Shown: piece after piece, positions 22,415 through 30,142 of the stretch
Position numbering within the stretch: position 1 is the stretch's first letter
Layout of the letters: every line of letters starts with the position of its first letter
Assembly: GCA_030690215.1 (NCBI GenBank)
Contig: JAUYHD010000033.1
Location: forward strand, 1 to 37,117
DNA from: a bacterium
GTDB lineage: Bacteria; Patescibacteriota; Minisyncoccia; 1-14-0-10-42-19
Length of the DNA: 37,117 nucleotides
Reading direction: 5' to 3'
Made by a program: the position numbers and the translations under genes
Notes under the pieces: model-generated
Database searches by the model: none
Seen by the model: only the letters and a program-made list of their open reading frames with translations
What the model was told of the DNA's origin: nothing

Positions 22415-24658
22415 TTTATGGAAATATACACTAAAGATTTTTTCAATATATTCAAAGCCAATTTCGATTTTGAGATTGTTGAAACCAAAATGGGACCGGC
22501 TGTCAAAATGCCTGCAAAGGAGGCTTTTATTTATAGCAGTATTACTGGTGCCGGATACTTTGAAAATCCGATCTACCCTTTCACCCCAAAGGGTTTGATG
22601 AAGCTTTTCTACAATGCATTTAACTACAAATTCGTATCTGGTATTTTTGACAATGGTGTCCTCAAAAACACGCCTTCCCTGATTTACAAAGTCCGAAAAT
22701 GCTTTATAGTGAGCCATTTGTATAATATGGCTTTGCGTTGTTTCAAAGATACCAGCATTAAGATTTATCGGAGTTTTATTTTTCACCCTCGCTTTTATCG
22801 CCGATGGCTTTGTTGATACTTGTCGTGCGGTATCTTGAAGCAGTTGAACATGGGACGGTAAATCAACATCTCTTTGAAGCGGAATATACATATCTTTTAC
22901 TGTTCCGAGCGAAGTTCCGAATTGCCTTTCATATATCGGATCAAGTGCAATATCATCAATCTCGCCCATCCTAAATCTTCCAAAGAAACTGTCCTCGCCC
23001 TCGCTTAAAAATCGGACAAAATCCTTTTCTTTACTTGATAAGGATTTATCCAGCGCGGAAATCATTTCATCCGTCCACTGCATTGTCTCTTTATATGTCG
23101 GCAATACCGCAGGATTTTGCTGTTGTCCCCAATGATACATTGCCTGCGATCCCGTCATCTTTATCTCAAACGATTCCCCCTCCGCATTTTTGAACGTTCC
23201 TATTGCTTTTTTTTCTTCAAGAATTTTCGTAAGCAAGTCCCTGTATGCTTTTGAATCCGCCTCAACTCCGAAATTATCAACTATGCCTTTTTTAATATCG
23301 GCATTTGCCGCATCAACCGCTTTATCCTGAATGTTCCTCGCTTCAAAAACTTGCCGCCACCATTTGTTTAATGAACTTTCCATATATTGAGAAGCGGTAT
23401 CTGCTCGCGCGAGCTTATCCATCAAAAATGTAGTCATCAACGCAGAGTCCTCTGCTGTCGTCCCCAATCTTTTCAGAGATGCGATAAACCCCATCTCCGC
23501 ATTCGGCAATTCCATAGGCGCGATTCCCGTTCCCGGAGCAAGTCCCTTACCTCCTGTTATAGCATCCACAAAAGCATCCTGTATTCGTTCCACTTCCGCA
23601 GTTTGATTTTCTACCTGCAGTATCCGTAATGTTTTTCCGGTTTCTTTTATGCTTTTGATATTCTCTAAAAGCTGTGCCGCTTGATCCGAAGTCATTTCGC
23701 CCCCCGCATATTGAAGAAGCGAAATTCGTTCCGCCAATTCATCCGTAAGATTCAATGTTTCTCCTATTTGAGAAGTTATTGTATCAAACTCATCAAGCGC
23801 AGCTTCTTTCTTCATTGCCAAAACAGATTTAATCTTATCCAATTCTTTTTGTGCTTGTGCGGTAACTTTTCCGATTATCACACCCGAAGCATTCCTGCGC
23901 GTTGTTTTTTCTTTCAATTCTTTTGCGATTTGTCTTTTTATATCGCGTAATTCAACGCGCTCAAGTATATCGCCTATTCTTCTTAAAATGTCTGGGAGTT
24001 CTTTCTGAAACTTCTCCGGAGTATTTATGCGTTCCAACGCGGCAAGAAACGATCCTCGTTCTTCTTTCGGCAAATTCGTTTCAATGATTCCTCGTAATTC
24101 GTTTTGAATTTTTTGTATATTTTCTTTTGTCGCAATAGTCCCTTGCCTTTTCCCTCGTTCAATAAATTGTTGGCGATCAATTATTCTTTGGCGAAGGCGC
24201 GCGAGTTCATTTTTTCTTGCCTGCTTTCCTAATGCTTCCTCTTTTTGTAATTTCGTAATCGCTTCATCAAGTTCTTTTTGCCCTCTTGCACCTTCTCTTG
24301 CTCCTTTTGCGATTGTCCGGATGCGTTCTTTCAAAAGTGTTGACTCTCTGCGTGTTTGTGTTATCATTGGCGATAATGGAGTTTTTATTATTTTTTCTAA
24401 TGCTTGAGGGATTTGTACTTGTTTGGGCGTTATCAACTCACGGTCGCCATCGGTAATAGGTGTTTTTACCTCTTTTCCCGTTATTACAGGGGCTTTCTTC
24501 TTCGGAACGACATCTCCTACCTCTTTCTCCAATTTCGCCCCATCCACCCCCTCCCACTCTGCTTTTAGTTGGGACTCATTTATAAAGGCGGTTTTTGGCT
24601 TCTTTTTTGGTACGATATCGCCCAAATACGCGCCCCGTTCTCTCGGACAGCACGACAT
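22400..24658 (-). CDS. Phage-type large polyvalent protein fragment, 3' end replaced at a junction
   Basis: 752-residue ORF; about 670 residues are native and the last 80 (TRYEFVV to the stop) are the antisense of the truncated plus-strand gene. Long charged coiled-coil segments (about 100-330: TLLKERIRTIAKGAREGARG, LARLRQRIIDRQQFIERGK) and LPKEERGSFLAALERINTPE are typical of giant polyvalent proteins of phages and conjugative elements. KDMYIPLQRDVDLP and FETTQSHIIQMAHYKAFSDF match the linker-type domains of such proteins. The motif GD(I/V)VPKKK occurs twice near the start. The ATG lies 32 bases after ftsX's stop and has AAAGGGGAAT upstream, yet the true N-terminus may also be lost. It is a remnant of a mobile element. 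Confidence 0.65.
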   Translation of the reverse strand: MSCCPRERGAYLGDIVPKKKPKTAFINESQLKAEWEGVDGAKLEKEVGDVVPKKKAPVITGKEVKTPITDGDRELITPKQVQIPQALEKIIKTPLSPMITQTRRESTLLKERIRTIAKGAREGARGQKELDEAITKLQKEEALGKQARKNELARLRQRIIDRQQFIERGKRQGTIATKENIQKIQNELRGIIETNLPKEERGSFLAALERINTPEKFQKELPDILRRIGDILERVELRDIKRQIAKELKEKTTRRNASGVIIGKVTAQAQKELDKIKSVLAMKKEAALDEFDTITSQIGETLNLTDELAERISLLQYAGGEMTSDQAAQLLENIKSIKETGKTLRILQVENQTAEVERIQDAFVDAITGGKGLAPGTGIAPMELPNAEMGFIASLKRLGTTAEDSALMTTFLMDKLARADTASQYMESSLNKWWRQVFEARNIQDKAVDAANADIKKGIVDNFGVEADSKAYRDLLTKILEEKKAIGTFKNAEGESFEIKMTGSQAMYHWGQQQNPAVLPTYKETMQWTDEMISALDKSLSSKEKDFVRFLSEGEDSFFGRFRMGEIDDIALDPIYERQFGTSLGTVKDMYIPLQRDVDLPSHVQLLQDTARQVSTKPSAIKARVKNKTPINLNAGIFETTQSHIIQMAHYKAFSDFVNQGRRVFEDTIVKNTRYEFVVKCIVEKLHQTLWGERVDRIFKVSGTSNTAINKSLLCRHFDSRSHFGFNNLKIEIGFEYIEKIFSVYFHKLNVL
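22418..22645 (+). pseudogene. 5' fragment of the gene after the methyltransferases (putative restriction enzyme)
   Basis: The frame opens three bases after the second methyltransferase's stop and codes MEIYTKDFFNIFKANFDFEI...GPAVKMPAKEAFIYSSITGAGYFENPIYPF over about 75 codons. It then runs into DNA that is the complement of the polyvalent-protein gene, where codons lose sense. Position and spacing fit the restriction endonuclease of a C-M-M-R operon; no nuclease motif is left in the remaining piece. The break lies near 22620-22670. Confidence 0.6.
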
Positions 24659-24689
24659 ATTCCCCTTTTTCTTTTTTAATCATGAGGAA

Positions 24690-25598
24690 TCAGATAGTGA
24701 GATGCTTTCGAACCGCGATAATGCTTGAGATAGCGCCGAGCGCAACCCCCACGGCGAGCAATAAAAGAAAAATTTGGAAAAAATTCCCGATAAAGTAGTG
24801 GAACAAGTTCGGTCCGCCAAAAAATCCTTCGGCTTTCGGGCCAAGCCAAAGCGTAAGCGGATAGAAAAATACCATGGTAATAACTGCCGATACTATGCCG
24901 TAAAGAACGCCCACAATAACAAAAGGCCCTCGGATATAATTGTTTTCAGCTCCCACCAGACGCATGATGTGGATTTCTTCACGCGAAGTAAAAATTGCCA
25001 TGCGAATCGTATTGAACGCAACAAGAACAACGATGCCCGCAAGCACAAGCGCTGCCCCCCATCCGATCGCGCGCGCGCTTACAAGTATATTTGAAAGGCG
25101 CTCAATAACCAGCTTGTTCTGAAAATAATTTATCTTGTCAATAACCCCCGAATACGACGATGCGCCTAAGAACTTCGCGATACTCTCATATTGTTCCGGA
25201 TTTTGCGCTTGCACATTCAAACTTGCTCCCAATGGATTTTCTCCTAATTCTTCAAGCGACTGGGTAATGAGCGCGTTGTTGGTATGCCGTAATTTAAAAT
25301 TTTCAAGCGCCTGCTCGCGTGAGATATATTCCACGCTTTCCACTTGAGGGAACTTATTCAGCTCATCTTGTAGCGCCACAATATCCTTTTCGGCGGCATG
25401 AGTCGTAAAATACACGCTAATGTCTACCTTTTTTTCTATTCTATCAATTGAAGAACTCAAAAGGACGGAAGAAAACACCAACGAGCCGGTTACAAAAAGC
25501 ATAAGCACCATCACCATGACAGTCGCAAGCGTTATCCAGCGGTTACGCCAAAAATTAATAATGCCTATTTTAAAAATTCTTTTGAAATATATCATCAT
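24690..25598 (-). CDS. ftsX: Cell division protein FtsX (permease-like)
   Basis: 302 residues with the FtsX order: cytoplasmic start (FKRIFKIGIINFWRNRWITLATV), first span, a large extracellular loop (about 57-165, with ISVYFTTHAAEKDIVALQDELN and VESVEYISREQALENF), then three spans ending GAISSIIAVRKHL. With FtsE it forms an ABC-type complex at the septum that activates peptidoglycan hydrolases instead of moving a substrate. The family is normally about 300 residues, so it is complete. It is the last gene of prfB-ftsE-ftsX; the hydrolase often found behind ftsX is not here, a mobile-element fragment being in its place. Confidence 0.94.
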   Translation of the reverse strand: MMIYFKRIFKIGIINFWRNRWITLATVMVMVLMLFVTGSLVFSSVLLSSSIDRIEKKVDISVYFTTHAAEKDIVALQDELNKFPQVESVEYISREQALENFKLRHTNNALITQSLEELGENPLGASLNVQAQNPEQYESIAKFLGASSYSGVIDKINYFQNKLVIERLSNILVSARAIGWGAALVLAGIVVLVAFNTIRMAIFTSREEIHIMRLVGAENNYIRGPFVIVGVLYGIVSAVITMVFFYPLTLWLGPKAEGFFGGPNLFHYFIGNFFQIFLLLLAVGVALGAISSIIAVRKHLTI

Positions 25599-25660
25599 AT
25601 ATTATAAAACCATAGCACCTCATGAACATCAAACCATAAATAAATAATACGCGCGGAATG

Positions 25661-26341
25661 TTATAAAATGTATTTTCCTTTTTTGGCGTCTCGCGTTATC
25701 TTTCCGCCTTCAAGCGTAATAACACGGCGTTCAAGCCCATTTACAATATCTTTATTGTGCGTCGCAACGATTACCGTCGTATCAAATGAATTTATCTTTT
25801 TTAATAATTCTATAATCTCATATGTATTTACCGGATCCAAATTTCCTGTCGGTTCGTCAGCGATAATCACATCGGGACGATTTACAATCGCACGCGCGAT
25901 TGATACCCGCTGTTTTTCTCCTCCGGAAAGCTCATGCGGAAAATGATGCGCTTTATCAATAAGGCCGACAAGCTCAAGCACCTGCGGTACATCGGTTTCT
26001 ATATCTTCATCAGTCGCACCAGCCGCCTCCATCGCGAACGCAACATTTTCAAATGCTGTTTTTGAGGGCAGTAACTTAAAATCTTGAAACACTGTCCCGA
26101 TTTTCCGACGCAATACAGCCAAGTCTGCCTTCGGGATAGCGTGGACATCAACATCCTCAAAAAAAACCTTTCCTTCAGAAGGCGTATCTTCGGCAAGCAA
26201 CAGCTTTAAAAGAGTAGATTTGCCGGCTCCCGAATGCCCCACAATAGAAATAAACTCTTTTGATTCTATGCGAAACGTCACGTCTTCAACGGCAGTTGAC
26301 GTCGGCGAATATACCTTGGAAACATGATCAAAAACAATCAT
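25661..26341 (-). CDS. ftsE: Cell division ATP-binding protein FtsE
   Basis: 226 residues, a complete ABC ATPase: Walker A GHSGAGKS (35-42), Q-loop TVFQDFKLL, signature [15 protein letters not shown], Walker [14 protein letters not shown] and the switch His in [10 protein letters not shown]. It drives FtsX conformational change at the division site. About 60 bases separate it from ftsX. A TATAAT three bases before the ATG is too close to serve this start. Confidence 0.95.
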   Translation of the reverse strand: MIVFDHVSKVYSPTSTAVEDVTFRIESKEFISIVGHSGAGKSTLLKLLLAEDTPSEGKVFFEDVDVHAIPKADLAVLRRKIGTVFQDFKLLPSKTAFENVAFAMEAAGATDEDIETDVPQVLELVGLIDKAHHFPHELSGGEKQRVSIARAIVNRPDVIIADEPTGNLDPVNTYEIIELLKKINSFDTTVIVATHNKDIVNGLERRVITLEGGKITRDAKKGKYIL

Positions 26342-26453
26342 ATTATTATATCTGCAGAGTCCTTAGAATGACCTGCGGGAACGAATTATGTGATAGTGCC
26401 GCATGAGACATACACTCTTCTTATTTTACACGAAAAAAATAAAAACTCCACCA

Positions 26454-27552
26454 TTACCCCCTTCCCTCCTGCGCCTCCCTTCCTTCTATTTCCGCTTGGA
26501 TAAATTCAGAAATATCACCGCCCAAAACGCCCTCCACATCACTCGTCTCAACACCCGTGCGATGGTCTTTTACCATTTTGTAGGGGTGAAATACATATGA
26601 ACGAATCTGATGACCCCATTCGGCTTCGGCAGACTGTACCGCGCTCAAGTCTTCGAGAGTCTTTTTTTCTTTTTCCTGCATACGCTGAAATAATTTTGCG
26701 CGCAACAGCTCTATCGCCCGATCTTTGTTTGCCGCCTGCGACCGGCCGGTTTCAACATGCACCTGGATACCGGTAGGCAGATGCTTTGCCCGAACCGCCG
26801 TCTCGCGCTTATTTACATTCTGCCCGCCGGGGCCGCTTGAGCGCGCAAAAGTTACTTCTACATCCTCGGGACGCAATTCTATCTCTGCAGACCCGACAAG
26901 CTCGGGGAGAATTTCCACCATAACAAAAGATGTGTGACGCAATTTTTTTGCTGAAAATGGAGAAACGCGCACCAAACGATGGACCCCCGCCTCCCCCTTG
27001 AGATGCCCATAGGCGAACTTCCCCTCTATTTCCATGGTGGCGTTTTTTATTCCTTTTCCTTCACCCGCGTGCGCATGAAGCATATGCGTTTTCCATAGTT
27101 TCTTCTCCGCATACCTGCGAAACATTTCAAGCAAAAGAGAAGCCCAATCCTCCGCATCATCTCCACCCGCGCCCGCGTACACCGAAAGCACCGCATTCCC
27201 CTTGTCATACGGACCAGAAAAAAATAGTTTTTTCCGCTCTTCTTCAAAAGCGCGCGAGATCTCTCCAAACCGCGCTTCAAGCTCTGCGGAATCTTTTGAT
27301 TCCCCTAATAATTCTAAGAGCGCCGTCGCATCGCCTACGAGCACTTCCCAAAAATGAATATGTTCTTTTAATTCGCTTATGTCTGTTGTGATGGCGCGCG
27401 CGGTATGCGCGTCATCCCAAAAACCGGATACGAGCGTTTTTTCTTCAAGTTCTTTGAGTTTTTTCTTTGACCCGGCAAGGTCAAAAACGGTCCGCCATAC
27501 GGCGGATATTATCGTGTAATGCGGTTATTTTTTCTTGCAATGATTCAATCAT
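26454..27552 (-). CDS. prfB: Peptide chain release factor 2, with programmed +1 frameshift
   Basis: The first 23 codons (27552 down to 27484, MIESLQEKITALHD...MADRF) end at an in-frame TGA at 27481-27483. After a +1 shift on TTT the reading continues DLAGSKKKLKELEEKT, FWDDAHTARAI and into the long ORF, giving 365 residues, the normal RF2 length. The stop-recognition motif SPF is at about 197-199 and the catalytic GGQ (SSGPGGQNVNK) at about 242-244. RF2 releases peptides at UGA and UAA. The ORF track shows only the second part, from a GTG inside it. It leads the prfB-ftsE-ftsX group. RF2 in a code-11 CPR genome is expected, unlike in lineages that reassign UGA. Confidence 0.93.
27480..27486 (-). 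promoter_or_regulatory. RF2 autoregulatory frameshift site
   Basis: TTT TGA C on the minus strand, where E. coli has CTT TGA C. tRNA-Phe on TTT can slip by one base onto TTT and re-pair fully. The Gly-rich stretch GGCGGA about eight bases before it could act as a weak internal Shine-Dalgarno; the usual AGGGGG is absent. When RF2 is low the ribosome pauses at UGA and shifts, restoring RF2. Confidence 0.85.
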
Positions 27553-27584
27553 GATATGGTTTACTATACAGCATTTTTTATAAT

Positions 27585-27611
27585 AAAAAAAGGTCCCGAT
27601 ATGTCGAGACC
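27585..27611 (-). terminator. Terminator of the lytic-transglycosylase gene
   Basis: On the minus strand GGTC-T-CGA-CATA-TCG-G-GACC is followed by seven T; it begins five bases after the TAA. Confidence 0.88.
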
Positions 27612-27616
27612 TCTCG

Positions 27617-28783
27617 TTATTTGGTATCAAGGTAATGCAAAATGTTCCGCTGTTTAAGCACAAACCATATCGTTTCGTCTCCCCGTGAATGCAGAGCATG
27701 AGCAGCTTTTCCGGTACGCACAGGGAAGTCCTTATTCCAACGCTCTCCGAGCGCCTCAATAACTCGTAATGCCCGTCCTTCACCTCCATTATACGAAATA
27801 GCAATGTAATCTTCCACAGAACGGGGATTCTCCTTGAACGCATCACGTACCTTTTTTGGCAACAGAGACAGCTTGTAATCAAACAGACAAAACGCTGCTT
27901 TTACACTGTTGATATGATCGCTTGTGCCTTCCTCAAAGTCCGGAATAAGTCCCGCCTGATAATACGCCGGCACTATGATCACATACGTACTGCGCATAAA
28001 CTGCATGATGCCGGACGCGCCCGCACTGCTTACGCTATTTCGAAACGCATGCTGATGATTTGCGCCGAAAAGCGCAAATGCTTGTTCTGCTAGCATTTTC
28101 GCATCGGTATGCCGAAACACACTCGGCGTCATATGCTCATTGAGCATAATTGCTTTTGCGATTTGTTTTTGCCGCTCGCTTTGCATACTTCCAACAACTT
28201 CACCAGGAAAAGCAATTGACGGAACTTCCGCCTCCTGGAGAGCGCCCCACGCTGCATCAATGACAGCATTGACATACTCTTCGCCACCGATAATAAACTC
28301 ACCCCGCATAATAAAGTCACTTAACGGGACATAGGTAACACCGCCCCATTTTACAGCAACAACCGGAAGCCGATTGCCCCCATACCGAACACTATAGTGG
28401 GTGTTGATGCCATTTTCAGTAAGCTCTTCAATAACACAGTTTGGAATATCTGAGTACTGTTCTAGCACACGGAACACTCCTCTTGATTCTTTCGCCTGTA
28501 TTATTTTGAGCTCGCCCTCGTGGAGCACCGCAATATAAATGATAGACCGCGATGCGCTTATAGCATCCAGCGTGTGCTTTGCGTCTTCTATGTACGAAAG
28601 TGCTGTTCTTTGTTGGATCACATCTTCCGAAGGGACAGGAACGGGACACAGTCCGTCATCATCACATTCCGAAACAGCAAAACCGGCATGTATTATGCAT
28701 ATAAAAAAGAGAAGACCTGCGAATGCTATGCACCCGAAAAAAAGAAAAAATATTGTTGCGCACCGCTTTGCATATGACCGCAT
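27617..28783 (-). CDS. Lytic transglycosylase-like (SLT/lysozyme-fold) membrane protein
   Basis: Start at the ATG at 28783, fixed by AAGGGAGGTGCGCTCT upstream (388 residues; the ORF track is 33 codons longer). A membrane span (about 10-36) is followed by an extracytoplasmic segment of unclear type, then the SLT-like domain near 245-370: SVSSAGASGIMQFMRSTY, AISYNGGEGRALRVIEAL. AGAxGxMQ and the SYNGGxGR motif are SLT hallmarks. The catalytic Glu, normally about ten residues before AGA, is not at that place: the sequence there is FGANHQHAFRNSV, and the nearest Glu is in LAEQAFAL, further away. So it may use a shifted Glu or be a binding protein. Confidence 0.82.
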   Translation of the reverse strand: MRSYAKRCATIFFLFFGCIAFAGLLFFICIIHAGFAVSECDDDGLCPVPVPSEDVIQQRTALSYIEDAKHTLDAISASRSIIYIAVLHEGELKIIQAKESRGVFRVLEQYSDIPNCVIEELTENGINTHYSVRYGGNRLPVVAVKWGGVTYVPLSDFIMRGEFIIGGEEYVNAVIDAAWGALQEAEVPSIAFPGEVVGSMQSERQKQIAKAIMLNEHMTPSVFRHTDAKMLAEQAFALFGANHQHAFRNSVSSAGASGIMQFMRSTYVIIVPAYYQAGLIPDFEEGTSDHINSVKAAFCLFDYKLSLLPKKVRDAFKENPRSVEDYIAISYNGGEGRALRVIEALGERWNKDFPVRTGKAAHALHSRGDETIWFVLKQRNILHYLDTK

Positions 28784-28817
28784 AGAGCGCACCTCCCTTG
28801 GTAAAGAATTCCCTACC

Positions 28818-28846
28818 AGTAAAGCAGAAAAATCATCTTTTCTCAA
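28818..28846 (-). promoter_or_regulatory. Possible promoter of the lytic-transglycosylase gene
   Basis: On the minus strand TTGAGA, 17 bases, TTTACT, about 35 bases before the ATG and its strong ribosome site. Confidence 0.4.
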
Positions 28847-28889
28847 GGGTTGCTCTGGGACATTGCAAAAAAAATCATTCACATCACAT

Positions 28890-28912
28890 CAAAAAATGCC
28901 CCTATTTGGGGC
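28890..28912 (-). terminator. Terminator after tRNA-Thr
   Basis: Minus strand GCCCC-AAATA-GGGGC followed by ATTTTTT, about 50 bases downstream of the tRNA CCA. Confidence 0.85.
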
Positions 28913-28963
28913 AGGGCGTAGGCTCTCATCCACATGGTATATTGAACACTCGGTGTTTAATCT

Positions 28964-29038
28964 TGGAGCCGGAGGCGAGATTCGAACTCGCGACTTGCTA
29001 TTTACGAAACAGCTACTCTACCACTGAGTTACTCCGGC
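28964..29038 (-). tRNA. tRNA-Thr (anticodon CGT), CCA encoded
   Basis: Acceptor GCCGGAG/CTCCGGC, discriminator T, CCA encoded. D arm ACTC...GAGT; anticodon stem GCTGT/ATAGC around TTCGTAA, anticodon CGT; T arm GCGAG-TTCGAAT-CTCGC. G1-C72 and C2-G71 agree with threonine identity. Confidence 0.93.
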
Positions 29039-29128
29039 TTACTCTGCGTATTAACAAACGACCCTCTTTAGCTCTTTTGCTCTTAACTCTATATTGTCTT
29101 CCATTCCCTCTATTTAGTCCAGCATAGG

Positions 29129-29165
29129 TGCGAGTAGCGAGGATCAAACTTGCGTCTCTTGCTTG
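29129..29165 (-). pseudogene. Degenerate tRNA-Gly, 3' half
   Basis: Minus strand CAAGAGACGCAAGTTTGATC...CTCGC aligns with the variable region, T arm and acceptor of the intact tRNA-Gly at 29199-29269. The T stem has a mismatch and T-loop C56 is changed to T. It is the downstream half of a tRNA split by the insertion at 29166-29298. Confidence 0.75.
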
Positions 29166-29298
29166 CCCCCACACCAATTTTTGCATTGTGCTTAAAATTG
29201 CGGCCAGCGAGAATCGAACTCGCATCTATTGCTTGGGAAGCAATCATTCTACCACTAAACTATGGCCGCACGATTTAATGCTAAAATTGGTGTGGGGG
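29166..29298. mobile_element. 133-bp inverted-repeat element carrying a tRNA-Gly gene
   Basis: Ends in 19-bp inverted repeats that differ at one base (CCCCCACACCAATTTTTGC at 29166-29184 against the complement of 29280-29298). It is flanked by CTTG on both sides (29162-29165 and 29299-29302). Removing the element and one CTTG restores the anticodon arm of the outer tRNA exactly. The interior is one complete tRNA-Gly plus short spacers; it codes no protein. A MITE-like insertion is the simplest explanation. Confidence 0.7.
29199..29269 (-). tRNA. tRNA-Gly (anticodon CCC)
   Basis: Acceptor GCGGCCA/TGGCCGC, discriminator A, CCA not encoded. The D arm begins GTTTAGTGGTAGAAT; the anticodon stem ATTGC/GCAAT holds the loop TTCCCAA, anticodon CCC; T arm GCGAG-TTCGATT-CTCGC. 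All stems are intact, so this copy should work. It lies inside the inverted-repeat element. Confidence 0.92.
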
Positions 29299-29337
29299 CT
29301 TGGGAAGCAATCATTTTACCACTAAACTAATCTCGCA
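29299..29337 (-). pseudogene. Degenerate tRNA-Gly, 5' half
   Basis: Minus strand GCGAGATTAGTTTAGTGG...ATTGCTTCCCAAG matches the 5' half of tRNA-Gly(CCC) from acceptor to anticodon loop. With the 3' half at 29129-29165 five acceptor pairs form, but the last two mismatch. Confidence 0.75.
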
Positions 29338-29346
29338 ATGCATCTA

Positions 29347-29736
29347 TTAAAGCCCAAAAAGGTTTTTGAGAAAAGAGGCAAATGATTGGAAGGCGGATGG
29401 CGGAGGCGGTTCTTTTTCATTGCCATCTTTTATAAATATGACAACGCTCTCCCCCTCTTTTTGGACATCAAAGCGTTCACGAATAACCCGCTCTCTGCCT
29501 GCATCGCTTTCCAGAAGCGCCATATTGCCCTCAATATCCGCTATGCGGGACGAAATTTCGTTTTCTTTGCTTTCTAATATTCTATACTCGCGCTCTACCT
29601 CGCGGTAGTTTTGATACGCATAAAATGCGTATTGCCCCGCATACCCTACCACCAAAAAAAGCAACACAATGATAGGCCACGAATACACAATCCGCGCCCC
29701 CCTAGATTCTTTTCGTGTTTGAAAAAATTGCCCCAT
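29347..29736 (-). CDS. FtsB/DivIC-type septum formation protein
   Basis: Start at the ATG at 29736 (MGQFFQTRKES, 129 residues); the ORF track adds 17 unlikely residues. Short basic cytoplasmic part, one membrane span (about 18-38, WPIIVLLFLVVGYAGQYAFY), then a coiled coil (YREVEREYRILESKENEISSRIADIEGNMALL) and the DivIC-like end GRERVIRERFDVQKEGESVVIF. This is the layout of FtsB/DivIC in the FtsQLB divisome complex, which activates septal wall synthesis. A TATAAT about ten bases before the ATG may be its promoter -10. It lies next to the tRNA cluster on the same strand. Confidence 0.85.
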   Translation of the reverse strand: MGQFFQTRKESRGARIVYSWPIIVLLFLVVGYAGQYAFYAYQNYREVEREYRILESKENEISSRIADIEGNMALLESDAGRERVIRERFDVQKEGESVVIFIKDGNEKEPPPPSAFQSFASFLKNLFGL

Positions 29737-29835
29737 ACTTCTATTATAACAAGAGTATAGGAAATGCGCCCCGTTTGGCAAAATCAAGTGTTTTATCTAT
29801 CCGTTTTGCGGAACAATAGAGTATGGGGCATCTTT

Positions 29836-29925
29836 TAATTTTTAATTCTTAGTTTTAAATTTTCAATTAATTTTTAATTGATCTAATTTCTAAACCGTTT
29901 AAAAATTAAAAATTGGAAATTTTAT
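29836..29925. other. AT-rich spacer with TTTTTAATT-type inverted repeats
   Basis: About 90 bases made almost only of A and T, with repeated TTAATTTTTAATT and its complements (AAAAATTAAAAATT). It lies between the divergent FtsB-like gene and the short membrane ORF. No gene or clear promoter is seen in it. Confidence 0.55.
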
Positions 29926-29933
29926 TACAAAAT

Positions 29934-30053
29934 ATGGCTCAAACAAAACGCCAAAAAAAACGATTCCAAATAATCTGGATTATCATAAGCGTTCTCGCGA
30001 TTATAGGCATGGTGGGGTTTTTGCTTTTGCCCCTCGCGTCTACGACTTTTTGA
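29934..30053 (+). CDS. Small membrane protein, 39 residues
   Basis: Too short for the ORF track. MAQTKRQKKRFQIIWIIISV is followed by LAIIGMVGFLLLPLAS and a TGA stop: a basic cytoplasmic start and one membrane span. Short proteins of exactly this shape (Lys/Gln/Arg-rich start, one span, ending near Pro/Leu) are common in Parcubacteria. It is one of very few plus-strand genes in this half. No strong ribosome site is present. Confidence 0.55.
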   Translation: MAQTKRQKKRFQIIWIIISVLAIIGMVGFLLLPLASTTF

Positions 30054-30071
30054 TTATCCCTGGGTTGCTTA

Positions 30072-30142
30072 TATCCTTCGACTCCCTTCGACTGGTTCGA
30101 CAAGCTCACAGCAAGCAAGCTTAGGGCAAGTCGCTCAGGATC
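30072..30142. repeat. REP-like CCTTCGACT...CGCTCAGGATC element
   Basis: Holds CCTTCGACTCCCTTCGACTG, TTCGACAAGCTCAC and TCGCTCAGGATC. Such modules are known as dispersed extragenic repeats in many bacteria. It abuts the 3' end of lepA. Confidence 0.6.

Noticed and set aside
27481-27882. 133-residue minus-strand ORF as a gene of its own
   Set aside because: Only its last 23 codons are real, as the first frame of prfB; the rest is out of frame with the transglycosylase gene and its terminator.
28539-29027. Plus-strand ORF ending GGEIRTRDLLFTKQLLYH
   Set aside because: The ending is the antisense of tRNA-Thr and the rest is the antisense of the transglycosylase gene and its leader.
29129-29337. 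CRISPR-like or group I intron reading of the repeated tRNA pieces
   Set aside because: There are only two tRNA-like copies, no regular spacers and no intron core; inverted ends plus target duplication explain it better.
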